Shown here piece after piece: positions 1-11,467 of a stretch of 64,000 nt of DNA (its first letter is position 1; each line of letters starts with the position of its first letter). The notes beneath the pieces are model-generated. The model did no database searches. It was not told the origin of the DNA and worked only from the letters and a program-made list of their open reading frames with translations. This stretch comes from Xanthomonas sp. GPE 39 (GTDB lineage Bacteria; Pseudomonadota; Gammaproteobacteria; Xanthomonadales; Xanthomonadaceae): positions 2,164,254 to 2,228,253 of the forward strand of contig NZ_JZHZ01000007.1 of assembly GCF_000963005.1 (NCBI RefSeq), given 5' to 3'. Made by a program: the position numbers and the translations under genes.

Positions 1-466
1 CTTGCCCACAGCTTCACTGCATGTACTGGATGGACAGGCGCGCACCGCGCTGATCGCTGCCGACGCCGTGCTGCTGGCGTCCGGCACCGCCACCCTGGAA
101 GCCATGCTGGTGAAACGGCCGATGGTGGTCGGCTACAAGGTCTCGCCGCTGACCTACCGCATCGTCAAGGCGTTGGGACTGTTGAAAGTGGAGCGCTATG
201 CCTTGCCCAACATTCTGGCCGGCCGGGACCTCGCCCCGGAACTGATGCAGGATGCCTGTACGCCGGACGCACTGGCCGCTGCGCTGCTGCGCTGGCTACG
301 CAATCGGCAAGCGGTAGCAGCGCTGCAACCGGAGTACGAACGCCTGCACCGGCTGCTGCGCCAGGACGCATCTGCGCGGGCTGCGGATGTGGTGGCGGAG
401 CTATTGCAAGGCTCCACCCCAGCTCCAGAACGCGCAACAGCAGACGCGGAACACCCCGCCTCGTGA
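1..466 (+). CDS. lpxB: Lipid-A-disaccharide synthase, C-terminal part (cut by window edge)
   Basis: Only the last 154 codons are present, in frame from base 2. LpxB is a GT19 glycosyltransferase at the inner membrane that joins UDP-diacylglucosamine and lipid X to make the lipid A disaccharide. The visible part holds the family's C-terminal nucleotide-binding region: [17 protein letters not shown] followed by [17 protein letters not shown], then a [20 protein letters not shown] segment, all typical of LpxB. The stop codon overlaps the GTG start of rnhB, the usual lpxB-rnhB arrangement, so the two are probably translationally coupled. The C-terminal tail after about residue 135 is variable and looks normal. 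Confidence 0.93.
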   Translation, partial: LPTASLHVLDGQARTALIAADAVLLASGTATLEAMLVKRPMVVGYKVSPLTYRIVKALGLLKVERYALPNILAGRDLAPELMQDACTPDALAAALLRWLRNRQAVAALQPEYERLHRLLRQDASARAADVVAELLQGSTPAPERATADAEHPAS

Positions 467-1119
467 ACAGGCAAGCACACGAGCTGGCGCTTTTCCCCGA
501 GCCGCCACCGACTCCCGACTCCCGACGATATGCCGGGGTCGACGAGGCCGGGCGCGGACCGCTGGCCGGGCCGGTCGCGGTCGCGGCGGTGGTGTTCGAT
601 CCGACCCGTCCCCGTATCAACGGACTGGACGACTCCAAGCAACTGACCGCCGCACGGCGCGAGACACTGTACCCACGCATCATCGAGCGCGCCCTGGCTT
701 GGCATGTCGTGCTGATCGAAGCCGAAGAGATCGACCGCCTCAACATCTACCAGGCGACCATGCTCGGCATGCGCCGCGCGGTCGAAGGCGTGGCGCATGT
801 CGCCGGCTTCGCCCGCATCGATGGCAACCGCGTGCCCAAGGGCTTGCCCTGCCCGGCCGAAGCGCTGGTCGGTGGTGACGCGCTTGATCGCGCCATCATG
901 GCCGCCTCGATCATCGCCAAAGTCACCCGCGACCGGATCATGCAAGACCTGCATGCGCAACACCCGCATTACGGTTTCGACCTGCACAAAGGCTATGCGA
1001 CGCCAGCGCATCTGGCCGCGTTGGCCGCGCATGGCCCCTGCCCACAGCACCGACGCAGCTTCGCGCCGGTGCGCAAAGCCCTGGAAGGCCGGGACGCAGG
1101 GCCGAGCATGCAGGGCTAG
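463..1119 (+). CDS. rnhB: Ribonuclease HII
   Basis: A 218-residue protein that hydrolyses the RNA strand of RNA-DNA hybrids and removes misincorporated ribonucleotides. The hallmark [16 protein letters not shown] motif is near residues 23-38 and supplies the first acidic metal ligands. DDSKQLT and the later [13 protein letters not shown] region match the family, as does the ending [26 protein letters not shown]. The start is a GTG whose last bases overlap the lpxB stop codon. No other start keeps the full N-terminus. Length is normal for RNase HII. The lpxB-rnhB-dnaE order is conserved in xanthomonads. Confidence 0.97.
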   Translation: MNRQAHELALFPEPPPTPDSRRYAGVDEAGRGPLAGPVAVAAVVFDPTRPRINGLDDSKQLTAARRETLYPRIIERALAWHVVLIEAEEIDRLNIYQATMLGMRRAVEGVAHVAGFARIDGNRVPKGLPCPAEALVGGDALDRAIMAASIIAKVTRDRIMQDLHAQHPHYGFDLHKGYATPAHLAALAAHGPCPQHRRSFAPVRKALEGRDAGPSMQG

Positions 1120-1284
1120 GTACGCAATACAGCGCGCGTCAACACACACGCAGCGGGTGCTGGCAACGACGCGAGACGATCCACGCCCACGTGAGACCTG
1201 TCCCGAATGCCAGCGCTTGCCCTGTCAAGCCTTGCCCCCTCCCGCCCCCGCCGCTACCCTGCCTGGGCATCGCTCTGGTTCCGC

Positions 1285-4200
1285 ATGTCCACTTCTCGCT
1301 TCGCCCACCTGCACATCCACACCGAATTCTCGCTGGCGGATTCGACCATCCGTGTGCCCGAGAAACCGGATCAGGCCGACCCGAAGAAAGCCAAGCAAGC
1401 CAATCTGCTCAGCCGCGCGGTGGAACTGGATCTGCCTGCGCTGGCAGTCACCGATCTCAACAACCTGTTCGCGCTGGTCAAGTTCTACAAGGCCGCCGAG
1501 GGCGTGGGCATCAAGCCAATCGCCGGCGCCGACCTGCTGATCGCCGACGGTAACCAGGCACCATGGCGGCTGACCGTGCTGTGCCGCAACCGCGACGGCT
1601 ACCTGAGCCTGTCGCGGCTGCTGACCCGTGCCTGGCTGGAAGGCCACCGCAGCGAAGGCGGCGTGGCGCTGCGCCCGGAGTGGCTGCAGCACGGCAGCGA
1701 CAACCTGTTCGCGCTGGCCGGGCGCAACAGCCTGGCCGGACGTCTGGCCAGCGAAGGCCGCCACGATCTGGCCGAGCAACAACTGGCCGACTGGCAACGC
1801 ATCTTCGGCGACGGCCTGCACCTGGAACTGACCCGCACCGGCCGCGACGGCGAGGAAGCGTTCAACCGATTCGCCGTGCATGCCGCCGGCGTGCGCGGCC
1901 TGCCCGTGGTGGCCAGCAACGATGTGCGCTTCCTGCATGCCAGCGACTTCGCCGCGCACGAAGCACGCGTGTGCATCTCTTCCGGCCGTGTGCTCGACGA
2001 CCCCAAGCGCCCACGCGAGTACAGCGATCAGCAGTACCTTAAATCCGCCGAGGAGATGGCCGCGCTGTTCGCCGACATTCCCGACGCACTCGACAACACC
2101 CTGGCCCTGGCGCAACGCTGCAATCTGCAGATGCAGTTGGGCACCTACTTCCTGCCCGCCTACCCGGTACCGGACGAGGAGACCCTGGACAGTTGGATCC
2201 GCAGCCAGTCACGCGACGGTCTGGCCGCACGCCTGGAAAAGAACCCACTGGCCCCGGGCAAAACCCGTCAGGACTACGTGGAGCGGCTCGAATTCGAGTT
2301 AGACACCATCATCAAGATGGGCTTTCCCGGCTACTTCCTGATCGTGGCAGACTTCATCCAGTGGGGTAAGCAGCAGGGGATTCCGATCGGGCCAGGCCGC
2401 GGCTCCGGCGCCGGCTCGCTGGTGGCGTGGGCACTGCAGATCACCGACCTGGATCCGCTGCCGTACAACCTGCTGTTCGAGCGCTTCCTCAACCCCGAAC
2501 GCGTGTCGATGCCCGACTTCGACATCGACTTCTGCATGGATCGCCGCGATGAGGTGATCGACTACGTTGCGCGCAAGTACGGGCGCGACCGAGTCAGCCA
2601 GATCATCACCTACGGCACCATGGCGGCAAAAGCCGTGGTACGCGACTGCGGCCGCGTACTCGGTTTCCCCTATGGCTTGGTCGATGGGGTGGCCAAGCTG
2701 ATCCCCAACATCCTCGGCATCACCCTCACCGATGCGATGGGCGAAGGCAAGGACAGCGAAATGGCCGCGCCGGAGTTGATCCAGCGCTACCAGAGCGAGG
2801 AAGACGTCCGCGACCTGATGGACTTGGCGCGACAACTCGAAGACCTCACCCGCAACGCCGGCAAGCACGCTGGCGGCGTGGTGATCGCACCGACACCGCT
2901 GTCAGACTTCTGCCCGCTATTCGCCGAACACGACGTCGACAACCTGGGCAAGAATCCCGTCACCCAATTCGACAAGGACGACGTCGAACAGGTCGGCCTG
3001 GTCAAGTTCGACTTCCTCGGCCTGCGCACACTGACCATCATCGACTGGGCGGTGAAAGCGATCAACGTGCGCCACGCGCGCGCCGGTATCCCGCCGGTGG
3101 AAATCACCGCGATCCCGCTCGACGATGTACCGACCTACAAAGACATCTTCGCCTCGGGCAGCACCGGTGCGGTGTTCCAGTTCGAATCCTCGGGCATGCG
3201 CCGCTTGCTCAAGGATGCCAAGCCCGACCGCTTCGAGGATCTGATCGCGCTGGTGTCGCTGTACCGTCCCGGCCCGATGGACCTGATCCCCGACTTCAAC
3301 GCGCGCAAGCACGGCCAGCAGGCGATCATCTACCCCGATCCACGCACCGAAGCCATCCTGAAAGACACCTACGGCATCATGGTGTACCAGGAGCAGGTCA
3401 TGCAGATGGCGCAGATCGTCGGCGGCTACTCGCTGGGCGGCGCGGACCTGTTGCGCCGTGCGATGGGCAAAAAGGTGCCGGCCGAGATGGCCAAGCACCG
3501 CGAAATCTTCCGCGAAGGCGCATCCAAGGGCGGCGTCGGCGAAAGCAAGGCCGACGAAATCTTCGACCTGATGGAGAAGTTCGCCGGCTACGGTTTCAAC
3601 AAATCGCACGCCGCCGCCTATGCACTGGTCAGCTATCAGACCGCCTGGCTGAAACGCCACTATCCGGCCGAATTCATGGCCGCGACGCTGTCCTCGGACA
3701 TGGACAACACCGACAAAGTCGTGGGCTTCCTCGATGAGGTCCGCAACCTCGGATTGACCGTGCTGCCACCACGGATCAACGCCTCGGCCTACATGTTCGA
3801 AGCGGCCACACCCGACACCATCCAGTACGGACTGGGCGCGATCAAAGGCGTGGGTCGCGGTGCCTGCGAAGCCATCGTGGCCGAGCGCGAGCGCAGCGGC
3901 GCCTACGTCTCGCTGCTGGATTTCTGCACGCGCGTAGAATCGGCCAAGCTCAACAAGCGCACGCTGGAAGCGCTGATCCACGCAGGCGCGATGGACGGAT
4001 TGGACAGCAACCGCGCCACATTGATGCTGCAATTACCCGAGGTGATGAAAGCCACCGAGCAGATGGCGCGCGAGCGCGCCTCCGGGCAAAACTCGCTATT
4101 TGGCAACGCCGACACCAGCGCACCGGCGCTGCACTTGAACCTGCCGGAAAGCAAAGAATGGCCGCTGGGCCAGTTGCTGGCCGGCGAGCGCGAGACGCTG

Positions 4201-4881
4201 GGGTTTTATCTCAGCGGGCATCCGTTCGATCCGTACCGCGACGAAGTCCGCGAACTGGTCGGCTGCGACCTCGGCGCACTGGAAAAAATCTGCGCGCAAT
4301 CCAGCGGCGGACGCGGACGCAGCGGCGATGGCGATGGCGAAAAGCGCGCCTGGCGTCCGGAAGTCAGCGCGATCCTAGCCGGCCTGGTGGTCGGCGTGCG
4401 CCGCAAGGGCGATAGCCAGGTGTTCGTACAACTGGAAGATGGCCGTGGTCGCATCGAATGCAGCGCATTCTCCGATGCGCTCGCCGAGTTCGGCCACCTG
4501 CTCACCCGCGACCGGCTGCTGATCGTCAAGGGTGGCGTGCGCGAGGATGAATTCAACGGCGGCTATGCCATGCGCATCCGCCAATGCTGGGACTACGAAC
4601 ACATCTGCACCCACCATGCGCAGCGGCTGTCGTTGCGGCTGGATTTACGCCAACGCAGCGCCTGGCCGCGCATCGACGGCTTGCTCGCCCGCCACCGCCC
4701 GGGCAAGACGCCACTGCGTCTGGACCTGTTACTGCAATCGGCGCAAGGCAGCGTGGCCGGCATGCTCGACCTCAACGGCAATCATTCGGTCCGCGTGGAC
4801 CCGCACCTGCTGGACGCGCTGCGTGGCGATCCGGCAGTGTGCGCGGTGAAAGTCAAATACACCCCGCCGTGGGCGAACTGA
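1285..4881 (+). CDS. dnaE: DNA polymerase III subunit alpha
   Basis: Catalytic subunit of the replicative polymerase, 1198 residues from the ATG at 1285. An in-frame ATG at 1207 would add 26 unrelated residues, so I prefer 1285, which begins [20 protein letters not shown] with the PHP-domain histidines at once. The PDFDIDF motif near residues 410-416 carries the catalytic aspartates. [24 protein letters not shown] and the [21 protein letters not shown] segment are family signatures. The C-terminal part holds the helix-hairpin-helix and OB-fold regions. It lies between rnhB and accA, as in other gammaproteobacteria, with about 165 bp after rnhB. Confidence 0.98.
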   Translation: MSTSRFAHLHIHTEFSLADSTIRVPEKPDQADPKKAKQANLLSRAVELDLPALAVTDLNNLFALVKFYKAAEGVGIKPIAGADLLIADGNQAPWRLTVLCRNRDGYLSLSRLLTRAWLEGHRSEGGVALRPEWLQHGSDNLFALAGRNSLAGRLASEGRHDLAEQQLADWQRIFGDGLHLELTRTGRDGEEAFNRFAVHAAGVRGLPVVASNDVRFLHASDFAAHEARVCISSGRVLDDPKRPREYSDQQYLKSAEEMAALFADIPDALDNTLALAQRCNLQMQLGTYFLPAYPVPDEETLDSWIRSQSRDGLAARLEKNPLAPGKTRQDYVERLEFELDTIIKMGFPGYFLIVADFIQWGKQQGIPIGPGRGSGAGSLVAWALQITDLDPLPYNLLFERFLNPERVSMPDFDIDFCMDRRDEVIDYVARKYGRDRVSQIITYGTMAAKAVVRDCGRVLGFPYGLVDGVAKLIPNILGITLTDAMGEGKDSEMAAPELIQRYQSEEDVRDLMDLARQLEDLTRNAGKHAGGVVIAPTPLSDFCPLFAEHDVDNLGKNPVTQFDKDDVEQVGLVKFDFLGLRTLTIIDWAVKAINVRHARAGIPPVEITAIPLDDVPTYKDIFASGSTGAVFQFESSGMRRLLKDAKPDRFEDLIALVSLYRPGPMDLIPDFNARKHGQQAIIYPDPRTEAILKDTYGIMVYQEQVMQMAQIVGGYSLGGADLLRRAMGKKVPAEMAKHREIFREGASKGGVGESKADEIFDLMEKFAGYGFNKSHAAAYALVSYQTAWLKRHYPAEFMAATLSSDMDNTDKVVGFLDEVRNLGLTVLPPRINASAYMFEAATPDTIQYGLGAIKGVGRGACEAIVAERERSGAYVSLLDFCTRVESAKLNKRTLEALIHAGAMDGLDSNRATLMLQLPEVMKATEQMARERASGQNSLFGNADTSAPALHLNLPESKEWPLGQLLAGERETLGFYLSGHPFDPYRDEVRELVGCDLGALEKICAQSSGGRGRSGDGDGEKRAWRPEVSAILAGLVVGVRRKGDSQVFVQLEDGRGRIECSAFSDALAEFGHLLTRDRLLIVKGGVREDEFNGGYAMRIRQCWDYEHICTHHAQRLSLRLDLRQRSAWPRIDGLLARHRPGKTPLRLDLLLQSAQGSVAGMLDLNGNHSVRVDPHLLDALRGDPAVCAVKVKYTPPWAN

Positions 4882-5035
4882 TCCGCGCGGCGGCTGTCGC
4901 GTTGTCTCTATTGCCGCTTCGCGTGCACTTTCCAGTGACGCTGACACCAGCCCAACCACGCCACCGAACGGCCGCGTACGGGGTAATGCCCGGCATTCGG
5001 CTAAACTGCGCACATCACGTTCACCACCGCTTCCA

Positions 5036-5995
5036 ATGAACCCGAACTACCTCGACTTCGAGCAACCCATCGCCGATCTGGAAGCCAAGATCCAGGAAAT
5101 GCGTAGCGCCAGCAATGGCACAGCCGTCAACGTCGACACCGAAGTGCTGGCGCTGCAGGACAAACTGCGCGCACGCACCGCGCAGATCTTCCGCGATCTA
5201 TCGCCCTGGCAGATCTCGCAGTTGGCGCGGCATCCGCAGCGCCCCTACACGCTGGACTATATCGACGTACTGTGCGATCAATTCCAGGAACTGGCCGGGG
5301 ACCGCGCATTTGCCGACGACAAGGCCATCGTCGGCGGCATCGGTCGCATCGACGGTCGCTCCGTGGTCATCATCGGCCACCAAAAAGGACGCGACACCAA
5401 GAGCAAGATCGCGCGCAATTTCGGCATGCCGCGCCCGGAAGGCTATCGCAAGGCGCTGCGCCTGATGAAGCTGGCCGAGCGTTTCAAGCTGCCCTTGCTG
5501 ACCTTCATCGACACCCCGGGCGCCTACCCCGGCATCGGTGCCGAAGAGCGCGGCCAGAGCGAAGCAATCGCACGCAACCTGCTGGAAATGGCCGAATTGA
5601 AGGTTCCGGTGATCTGCACCGTGATCGGCGAAGGCGGCTCCGGCGGCGCGCTGGCCATCGGTGTGGGCGACCGTACCTTGATGCTGCAGTACGGCACCTA
5701 TTCGGTGATTTCGCCGGAAGGCTGCGCCTCGATCCTGTGGAAGGACGCCGGCAAGGCCAAGGATGCCGCCGAGCAACTGGGCCTGACCGCTAAACGGCTG
5801 TCCGCGCTCGGCCTGGTCGACAAGGTGATCCGCGAGCCGATCGGCGGCGCGCACCGCAATCCCATGCAGATGGGCAAGCGCCTGAAAGCCGTGTTGCTCA
5901 ACGAGCTGGACGCCTTGGAACGGCAGCCAATCGCAAAACTGCTGCAAAAGCGCTACGAGCGCCTGCGCAGCTATGGCGCTTACGAGGCAGCCTGA
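5036..5995 (+). CDS. accA: Acetyl-CoA carboxylase carboxyltransferase subunit alpha
   Basis: A 319-residue subunit of the carboxyltransferase half-reaction that makes malonyl-CoA for fatty acid synthesis, working as an alpha2-beta2 tetramer with AccD. It starts [19 protein letters not shown], and the family blocks [39 protein letters not shown] and [15 protein letters not shown] are intact. Length is the family norm. It follows dnaE by 154 bp, the widespread dnaE-accA arrangement. I see no strong terminator in that gap, so partial readthrough from dnaE is possible. Confidence 0.98.
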   Translation: MNPNYLDFEQPIADLEAKIQEMRSASNGTAVNVDTEVLALQDKLRARTAQIFRDLSPWQISQLARHPQRPYTLDYIDVLCDQFQELAGDRAFADDKAIVGGIGRIDGRSVVIIGHQKGRDTKSKIARNFGMPRPEGYRKALRLMKLAERFKLPLLTFIDTPGAYPGIGAEERGQSEAIARNLLEMAELKVPVICTVIGEGGSGGALAIGVGDRTLMLQYGTYSVISPEGCASILWKDAGKAKDAAEQLGLTAKRLSALGLVDKVIREPIGGAHRNPMQMGKRLKAVLLNELDALERQPIAKLLQKRYERLRSYGAYEAA

Positions 5996-6196
5996 CCTTC
6001 CCAGCGCGCAGGGTTGCGCCGCATCGCGCCCTTGCCGATGCTGTCGACGCTCTTGCAATCGACCCGCTGCGTGCAGATCACGCGCAGCGATCGATCGCAG
6101 CACTGGATTTGATGACGCAAGACGGATGTGCGCATGGACATTTGCGTATACCCCGAGCGAATCGACCGCCAAGGTTTGCCTAGTGGTCGAGCTGAC

Positions 6197-6649
6197 TCAA
6201 AACGGCTTCGCCAGCACCAACCAGATCACCACCAGCAACACCAACACCGGCACCTCGTTGAACAGCCGCAGCGCGCGCGAGGACGGCAGCGCCTGCTGCC
6301 CCACCCGCTTGAGCCAGCGTCCGGTGAACACATAGTAGGCCAGCATCAACGCCACCAAGCCCAGCTTGGCGTGCAACCAACCGCTGTGGTCTGGCACGAC
6401 CATGGTCGGGAAATTTGGCAGCACCTTGTAGCCCAGCCAAAGCACCAATCCCAGCAACAACGCCAGACCGAACATGCTGTGGCCGAAACGGTACAAACGC
6501 CGCCCCATCAGTGCCAGCCGCTCCTGCACCTGCGGCTGACCCGTGCTCTCGGCCGCGTTGACCAGGATGCGCGGCAAGTAGAACACCGCCGCCATCCAGG
6601 CGATCACGAACAGCAGATGCAAGGACTTGATCCACAGATAGAGTTGCAT
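6197..6649 (-). CDS. hemJ: HemJ/CopD-family membrane protein, probable protoporphyrinogen oxidase
   Basis: A 150-residue integral membrane protein with about four hydrophobic segments. The start is the ATG at 6649 (MQLYLWIKSLHLLFVIAWM). The longer open frame upstream has no hydrophobic or family character. The N-terminal histidine in SLHLLFVIAWMAAVFYLPR and the WLHAKLGLV segment with its lysine match the UPF0093/HemJ family, in which a conserved His and Lys are needed to oxidise protoporphyrinogen IX in bacteria without HemG or HemY. The function is from family knowledge. It is divergent from the methyltransferase gene with an 80-bp shared promoter region. Confidence 0.82.
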   Translation of the reverse strand: MQLYLWIKSLHLLFVIAWMAAVFYLPRILVNAAESTGQPQVQERLALMGRRLYRFGHSMFGLALLLGLVLWLGYKVLPNFPTMVVPDHSGWLHAKLGLVALMLAYYVFTGRWLKRVGQQALPSSRALRLFNEVPVLVLLVVIWLVLAKPF

Positions 6650-6729
6650 GCGCTGGCTCCAGGTCGCTGGCGTAGGATGTCGTGCCATTTTGTCCCATTC
6701 GTCCCGCGACCGCACGGACCCACCCGCGC

Positions 6730-7335
6730 ATGCACAAACAATACGACGCCGACTACTTCCAACGCTGGTACCGCCGCGACGGCATCGGTAATGCCGCGCG
6801 TCTGGCACGCAAGGTCGCACTCGCCATCGCGCAGGCCGAGTACTACTTGGAACGCCCGATCCGCAGCGTGCTCGACATCGGCTGCGGCGAAGGGGCTTGG
6901 CGCGCGCCGCTGCTGAAACAACGCCCCAAGCTGCGCTACCTCGGTTTCGACAGCAGTGACTACGCGGTCGCCCGCTATGGCCGCCAACGCAATCTGCACC
7001 CGGCGCGCTTTGGCGATTTCGCCTGGTTGCGACCGTGCGCCCCGGTGGATCTGCTGGTGTGCTCGGATGTCCTGCACTACGTCCCCAGCCGCGAATTGCG
7101 TCAGGGCCTGCCAGGTCTGGCCGAGCTGTGCGGCGGGGTCGCATTCCTGGAGACCTTCACCGCGCAGGACGACTTCGATGGCGACCATGCCGAGTTCCAG
7201 CCACGCGCAGCACGCTGGTACCGACGCCAATTTGGTGCAGTCGGCTTGCGCCCGGTGGGCAGTCACTGCTGGCTGAGCCCCGCGATGGCGGGCGATGCAG
7301 CGGCGCTGGAGACGACAGCTCTGCCCCCCTATTAA
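6730..7335 (+). CDS. Class I SAM-dependent methyltransferase
   Basis: A 201-residue soluble protein with the SAM-binding motif I SVLDIGCGEGAWRAPLL near residues 38-54 and the acidic post-I loop YLGFDSSDYAVARYG. Motif IV-like PVDLLVCSDVLHYVP follows. The chosen start at 6730 gives MHKQYDADYFQRWYRRDG, which is typical of this group. The upstream ATG at 6682 would add 16 low-complexity residues. The substrate cannot be told from sequence. It is a single gene between hemJ (divergent) and the PhaZ-like gene. Confidence 0.85.
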   Translation: MHKQYDADYFQRWYRRDGIGNAARLARKVALAIAQAEYYLERPIRSVLDIGCGEGAWRAPLLKQRPKLRYLGFDSSDYAVARYGRQRNLHPARFGDFAWLRPCAPVDLLVCSDVLHYVPSRELRQGLPGLAELCGGVAFLETFTAQDDFDGDHAEFQPRAARWYRRQFGAVGLRPVGSHCWLSPAMAGDAAALETTALPPY

Positions 7336-7398
7336 GGAGCAGCCGACCACGATGGGTTATGCTGCACAGCAGCATACGCTCAGGATGGGAACACCGGC

Positions 7399-8718
7399 AT
7401 GCTTTACCAATTGCACGAACTGACCCGCAACCTGCTCGCGCCCTGGGTCCACCAGGCCGAGGCCAACGCCAAGATATTCTCCGACGCCAACAGCGTATGG
7501 TCGACGCTGCCGGGAGCCGACCGGTTCGCCGCCAGCAACGAGCTACTGCATCGTCTGGGCAAGGACTACGAGAAACCGGCTTGGTCTTTGGATCATGTCG
7601 AAATCAACGGCCACGCCCTGCCGATCGTCGAGCAGGAAGTCCTGCACAAACCGTTCTGCCGCCTGCTGCGCTTCAAGCGCTTCAGCGACGACACCGCCAT
7701 CGTGGACAGCCTCAAGCAGCAACCCGCCGTGCTGGTGGTGGCGCCGCTGTCCGGCCACCATGCCACGCTGCTGCGCGATACCGTGCGCACCCTGCTACGC
7801 GACCACAAGGTCTACGTCACCGACTGGATCGATGCACGCATGGTGCCGCAGAGCGAAGGCGACTTCGGCCTGGACGACTATGTCGACTACGTGCAGGAAT
7901 TCATTCGCCATATCGGCGCCGCATCGCTGCACGTGATGAGCGTGTGCCAGCCGACCGTGCCGGTGCTGGCGGCGGTGTCGCTGATGGCCGCGCGCGGCGA
8001 AGTCACACCGCGCTCGCTGGTGATGATGGGCGGGCCGATCGATGCTCGACACAGCCCCACCGAGGTCAACAACCTGGCCACGCGCAACACGCTGTCCTGG
8101 TTCGAGCACAACGTCATCCACACCGTGCCGTCGGCGTATCCCGGCCATGGCCGCCAGGTGTATCCGGGCTTTTTGCAGCACATCGGTTTTCTGGCGATGA
8201 ACCCGAGCCGGCATTTCATGTCGCACTGGGATTTCTACGCCAACCTGATCAAAGGCGATTTGCAGGACGCTCAGGCGCACCGCCGCTTCTACGACGAATA
8301 CAACGCGGTGCTGGACATGCCGGCCTCCTACTATTTGGATACGATCCGGGTGGTGTTCCAGGAGTTCCTGCTGCCGCGCGGAGAATGGACGGTCAACGGC
8401 GAGCGTGTGGATCCATCGGCGATTCGCGACACCGCGCTGCTCAGTATCGAAGGCGAACTAGACGACATCTCCGGCCTCGGCCAAACCGCGGCGGTACACG
8501 AGCTGTGCACCGGCATCGCCGCGCAGCGCCGCCAGCATCTGGAAGTGAAAGGCGCCGGCCATTACGGCATTTTCAGCGGCCGCCGCTGGCGCGAGATCGT
8601 CTATCCGCAGGTACGTGCCTTCATCGCCGCCAATGCTGGTGCAGCCAAAGCTGCGGTGCCAGTCGGCAATGTCAGCCCACTGAAGCAACGTGGCAACAAC
8701 AACGGCAAAACGCGCTGA
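7399..8718 (+). CDS. phaZ: Intracellular polyhydroxyalkanoate depolymerase (PhaZ family)
   Basis: A 439-residue alpha/beta hydrolase without a signal peptide, so cytoplasmic. The nucleophile elbow reads MSVCQPTVPVLAAV with Cys183 in place of the usual serine, characteristic of the intracellular short-chain PHB depolymerase family. The acid residue is probably in EGELDDISGLGQT and the histidine in VKGAGHYGIFSGRRW near the C-terminus. Its family role is to break down stored polyhydroxybutyrate. No PHA synthase is visible in the window, so the natural substrate here is uncertain. The start ATG at 7399 is the only candidate consistent with the family N-terminus (MLYQLHELTRNLLAP). Confidence 0.85.
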   Translation: MLYQLHELTRNLLAPWVHQAEANAKIFSDANSVWSTLPGADRFAASNELLHRLGKDYEKPAWSLDHVEINGHALPIVEQEVLHKPFCRLLRFKRFSDDTAIVDSLKQQPAVLVVAPLSGHHATLLRDTVRTLLRDHKVYVTDWIDARMVPQSEGDFGLDDYVDYVQEFIRHIGAASLHVMSVCQPTVPVLAAVSLMAARGEVTPRSLVMMGGPIDARHSPTEVNNLATRNTLSWFEHNVIHTVPSAYPGHGRQVYPGFLQHIGFLAMNPSRHFMSHWDFYANLIKGDLQDAQAHRRFYDEYNAVLDMPASYYLDTIRVVFQEFLLPRGEWTVNGERVDPSAIRDTALLSIEGELDDISGLGQTAAVHELCTGIAAQRRQHLEVKGAGHYGIFSGRRWREIVYPQVRAFIAANAGAAKAAVPVGNVSPLKQRGNNNGKTR

Positions 8719-8838
8719 ACGCCGCCATGGCGGCATAGGGGATGAGCGCTGACGCGGTGAAACCCGCCGCGTCGTCAACGCATTGGCAGCGACCAGCGCT
8801 TCGGTGAAAATCCAACGACCTTCGACCGGATCACGTCC

Positions 8839-9762
8839 ATGCCATTGCGCTCGCCTCTGCTCGTCCTCGCGCTGCTTTGCTCGACCACGGCAGCCAACGC
8901 AGCCACGGCTGAAACCAAGCAGACAGCCTATCGCAGTCCGCAGCAGATTCTGGATGCCTCCAAGCCCAGCGATTGGCGCAACTTGGACCCAGCGAACACG
9001 CTCTATTTGGAATTGGAAAGTGGACGGGTCGTCATCGAACTGGCCCCCGCATTCGCGCCGCAACACGTCGGCAACATCCGCACCCTCGCCCACGAGCACT
9101 TCTGGGACGGACTGAGCATCTACCGCTCACAGGATAATTTCGTGGTGCAGTTCGGCGATCCCGATGCCGACACCATCGGCAAGGCCAAGTCGCTGGGCAG
9201 CGCCAAGACGCACCTGCCCGCCGAATTCCAGCGCCCGATCACCGGCCTGACATTCCAGCCGCTGCCCGACCGCGACGGCTGGGCACCACAAGTCGGCTTT
9301 GTCGACGACTTCCCCGTCGCGCGCGATCCCAAGGCCGGCACCGCATGGTTGGCGCATTGCTACGGCACCCTCGGCGCCGGCCGCAACAACGACGAGGACA
9401 GCAGCATCGGCAACGAACTGTATGTCGTCACTGGTCAGTCGCCGCGGCAACTGGACCGCAACATCACCGTGGTCGGCCGCGTGATCAAGGGCATGGAACT
9501 GCTCAGTGTCATCCCGCGCGGCCCGGACCCGATGGGCTTCTACGAGAAGCCCGAACAACGCACGCCCATCCGTGCGATCCGTCTTGCCAGCGACGTGCCG
9601 GTCGCCGAGCGCACGGCGCTGCAGTTGCTGCGCACCGATACGCAAACGTTCCGCGACGTGGTCGAAGCGCGGCGCAACCGTCATGACAATTTCTACAAGC
9701 GCCCGGCCGGGCATATCGACCTTTGCAACGTACCGCTACCGGTGCGCACGCCACCGCACTGA
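8839..9762 (+). CDS. Secreted cyclophilin-type peptidylprolyl isomerase
   Basis: A 307-residue protein with a cleavable signal peptide ([21 protein letters not shown]) followed by a cyclophilin domain. [20 protein letters not shown] and [20 protein letters not shown], then [15 protein letters not shown], match the cyclophilin core, although there is a long insertion between the core strands and an extended C-terminal region to about residue 300. It should catalyse proline isomerisation in the periplasm. The insertions set it apart from the standard 160-190 residue PpiA, and several usual active-site aromatic positions are not obvious, so activity is less certain than the fold. Confidence 0.87.
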   Translation: MPLRSPLLVLALLCSTTAANAATAETKQTAYRSPQQILDASKPSDWRNLDPANTLYLELESGRVVIELAPAFAPQHVGNIRTLAHEHFWDGLSIYRSQDNFVVQFGDPDADTIGKAKSLGSAKTHLPAEFQRPITGLTFQPLPDRDGWAPQVGFVDDFPVARDPKAGTAWLAHCYGTLGAGRNNDEDSSIGNELYVVTGQSPRQLDRNITVVGRVIKGMELLSVIPRGPDPMGFYEKPEQRTPIRAIRLASDVPVAERTALQLLRTDTQTFRDVVEARRNRHDNFYKRPAGHIDLCNVPLPVRTPPH

Positions 9763-9768
9763 GGCCAA

Positions 9769-9790
9769 GTCAGCGCGCGTTTGCGCTGAC
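9769..9790. terminator. Hairpin between convergent genes
   Basis: A perfect 8-bp inverted repeat (GTCAGCGC / GCGCTGAC, loop of 6) starts just after the cyclophilin stop and faces the end of the serine hydrolase gene. There is no T-run on either strand, so it is a weak or factor-dependent terminator candidate. Confidence 0.4.
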
Positions 9791-9871
9791 ACGACTGCCC
9801 GCTTTTGGACAACACACTCAGACCGGCGCCGCGCTGCGGCGCTGGACTTGCGAACATCGCCGCTCCCGCAT

Positions 9872-11467
9872 TCACTGCACCGGGGTCAATACCAGATCCT
9901 GGAAGTCGAAACTGAAATCCGTCAACGGCGAAATCGCCTGCATGCGCGCCTGGCGCACTTTGCCGTCGGCGTTGAGGGCGAAATTTATGAAAGCATCGGC
10001 ATTGAGCGAGCGATCGCGCCAGCGCACGATGAAGGTGTCGTGCTGCCAATGCTCCAGACTACCCACCAATTGCGCGGTCTTGCTGAAACGCAACTCCAGC
10101 CTCTTACCCTCTAGGCGCACCATCACCTCGCCATACCAGGGGTCGCGGTAAGTGCCTGCATAACCGGCCAATGGCAGCGAGGGTTTGGACTTGGCATCGC
10201 GTGCGGCCACATGCTTGGCCCAATCCGCGTCGGCGCCGGCATCGGCCTTGGCCTCCGCCGCGGCATACGCCGCAGTCCAATCGGTCGCTGGCGCGCCAAG
10301 GTAGGCATCGAGCACCTGCAGGGTGATCGCATTGAAAGCCGCACCGACCTCTTGGTTGGTCAGCACGATCACGCCGAGCTTGCGCTCGGGCACCAGCGTC
10401 AAGCGCGACACCATGCCCGGCCAGCCACCGGTATGCCAGACCAGTTTGGCGCCACGGTAGTCGCTCAGGCTCCACCCCTCGCCATAGCCGGCGAAGTTCG
10501 GCTTGGCCGGCAGCAACTCCGGCACGCTCGGCTCGGAGATTGCGATTGGAGTGATGACCTGCCACATCTCCTGCTGGCGCTGCGTACTGAACAAGCGCCG
10601 CTCCTGCCCGTCGAGCGAAGGCAAGCGGCCACCGTCGAGCTGCACCAGCATCCACTTGGCCATGTCGTGCACATTGGCATAGATGCCGCCGGCACCGGAA
10701 TTATTGGACCAGGTCAACGGCGACACCGTGCGCAACTGGCGAAAGTCGAACTTGGCATGACCGACCGCCGCCTGATCGCCCGCCTGTAGATGATCGCTGT
10801 TGATGCGTGCGCCCTGCATGCCCACGGGCACGAAGATGCGCTGCTGCACGAACGCCGCGTAGCTCTGCCCGGAGACCTGCTCGATCAACTTCTGCGCCAC
10901 GGCATACAGGATGTTGTCGTAGGCGTAGCGGTCGCGGAAGCCCCCCTTCAGCGGCACATGCGCCAACCGCCGCACCACCTCCTCGTTGCTGTAACTGGTG
11001 GCAGGCCAGAACAGCAGATCGCCAGCGCCCAAGCTCAATCCGCTCCGGTGCGCCAGGAGATCGCGCACGCGCATCTCGCGTGTCACGTAGGGATCGGACA
11101 TCTGGAACCAAGGCAAATGCTCGACGACGCGATCATCCAGACTCAGCTTGCCCTCGTCGGCCAAGATCGACAGCGCCGCAGCGGTAAACGCCTTGGTGTT
11201 GGAGGCGATGGCGAACAAGGTCTGCGCATCCACCGGCTCCGGCTTGCCCAATTCGCGCACACCGTAGCCGCGCTCCAGCACCACCTGCCCGTCCTTGACG
11301 ATGGCAATGGCGATACCGGGGACGTCGAACTGTTTGCGGACCCGCTCCACGCGCGCATCCAAATCCTGCAACGACGACGGCAGCACGGGTGTCGGCACCT
11401 GCGCCTGCGCGCTGACACTCATCGCCAACAGCAGGCCACAGCCCATCGATATACTTTTCAAATCCAT
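9872..11467 (-). CDS. Secreted serine hydrolase, beta-lactamase/D-alanyl-D-alanine carboxypeptidase fold
   Basis: A 531-residue exported protein. I chose the ATG at 11467 because an AGGAGCG ribosome site lies right before it and a signal peptide follows (cleavage probably after SVSAQA). The class C active-site set is present: SxxK at Ser89-Lys92 (IASNTKAF), YxN at Tyr183-Asn185 (RYAYDN) and an HTG motif in LVWHTGGWPG. An extra C-terminal domain of about 100 residues (AGTYRDPWYGEVMVRLEG onwards) resembles DUF3471, found in many such hydrolases. The natural substrate may be a peptide or ester. A resistance role cannot be inferred. Confidence 0.88.
   Translation of the reverse strand: MDLKSISMGCGLLLAMSVSAQAQVPTPVLPSSLQDLDARVERVRKQFDVPGIAIAIVKDGQVVLERGYGVRELGKPEPVDAQTLFAIASNTKAFTAAALSILADEGKLSLDDRVVEHLPWFQMSDPYVTREMRVRDLLAHRSGLSLGAGDLLFWPATSYSNEEVVRRLAHVPLKGGFRDRYAYDNILYAVAQKLIEQVSGQSYAAFVQQRIFVPVGMQGARINSDHLQAGDQAAVGHAKFDFRQLRTVSPLTWSNNSGAGGIYANVHDMAKWMLVQLDGGRLPSLDGQERRLFSTQRQQEMWQVITPIAISEPSVPELLPAKPNFAGYGEGWSLSDYRGAKLVWHTGGWPGMVSRLTLVPERKLGVIVLTNQEVGAAFNAITLQVLDAYLGAPATDWTAAYAAAEAKADAGADADWAKHVAARDAKSKPSLPLAGYAGTYRDPWYGEVMVRLEGKRLELRFSKTAQLVGSLEHWQHDTFIVRWRDRSLNADAFINFALNADGKVRQARMQAISPLTDFSFDFQDLVLTPVQ

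Noticed and set aside
2917..4032. 371-residue minus-strand open frame within dnaE
   Set aside because: It lies entirely within the intact polymerase gene and has no domains.
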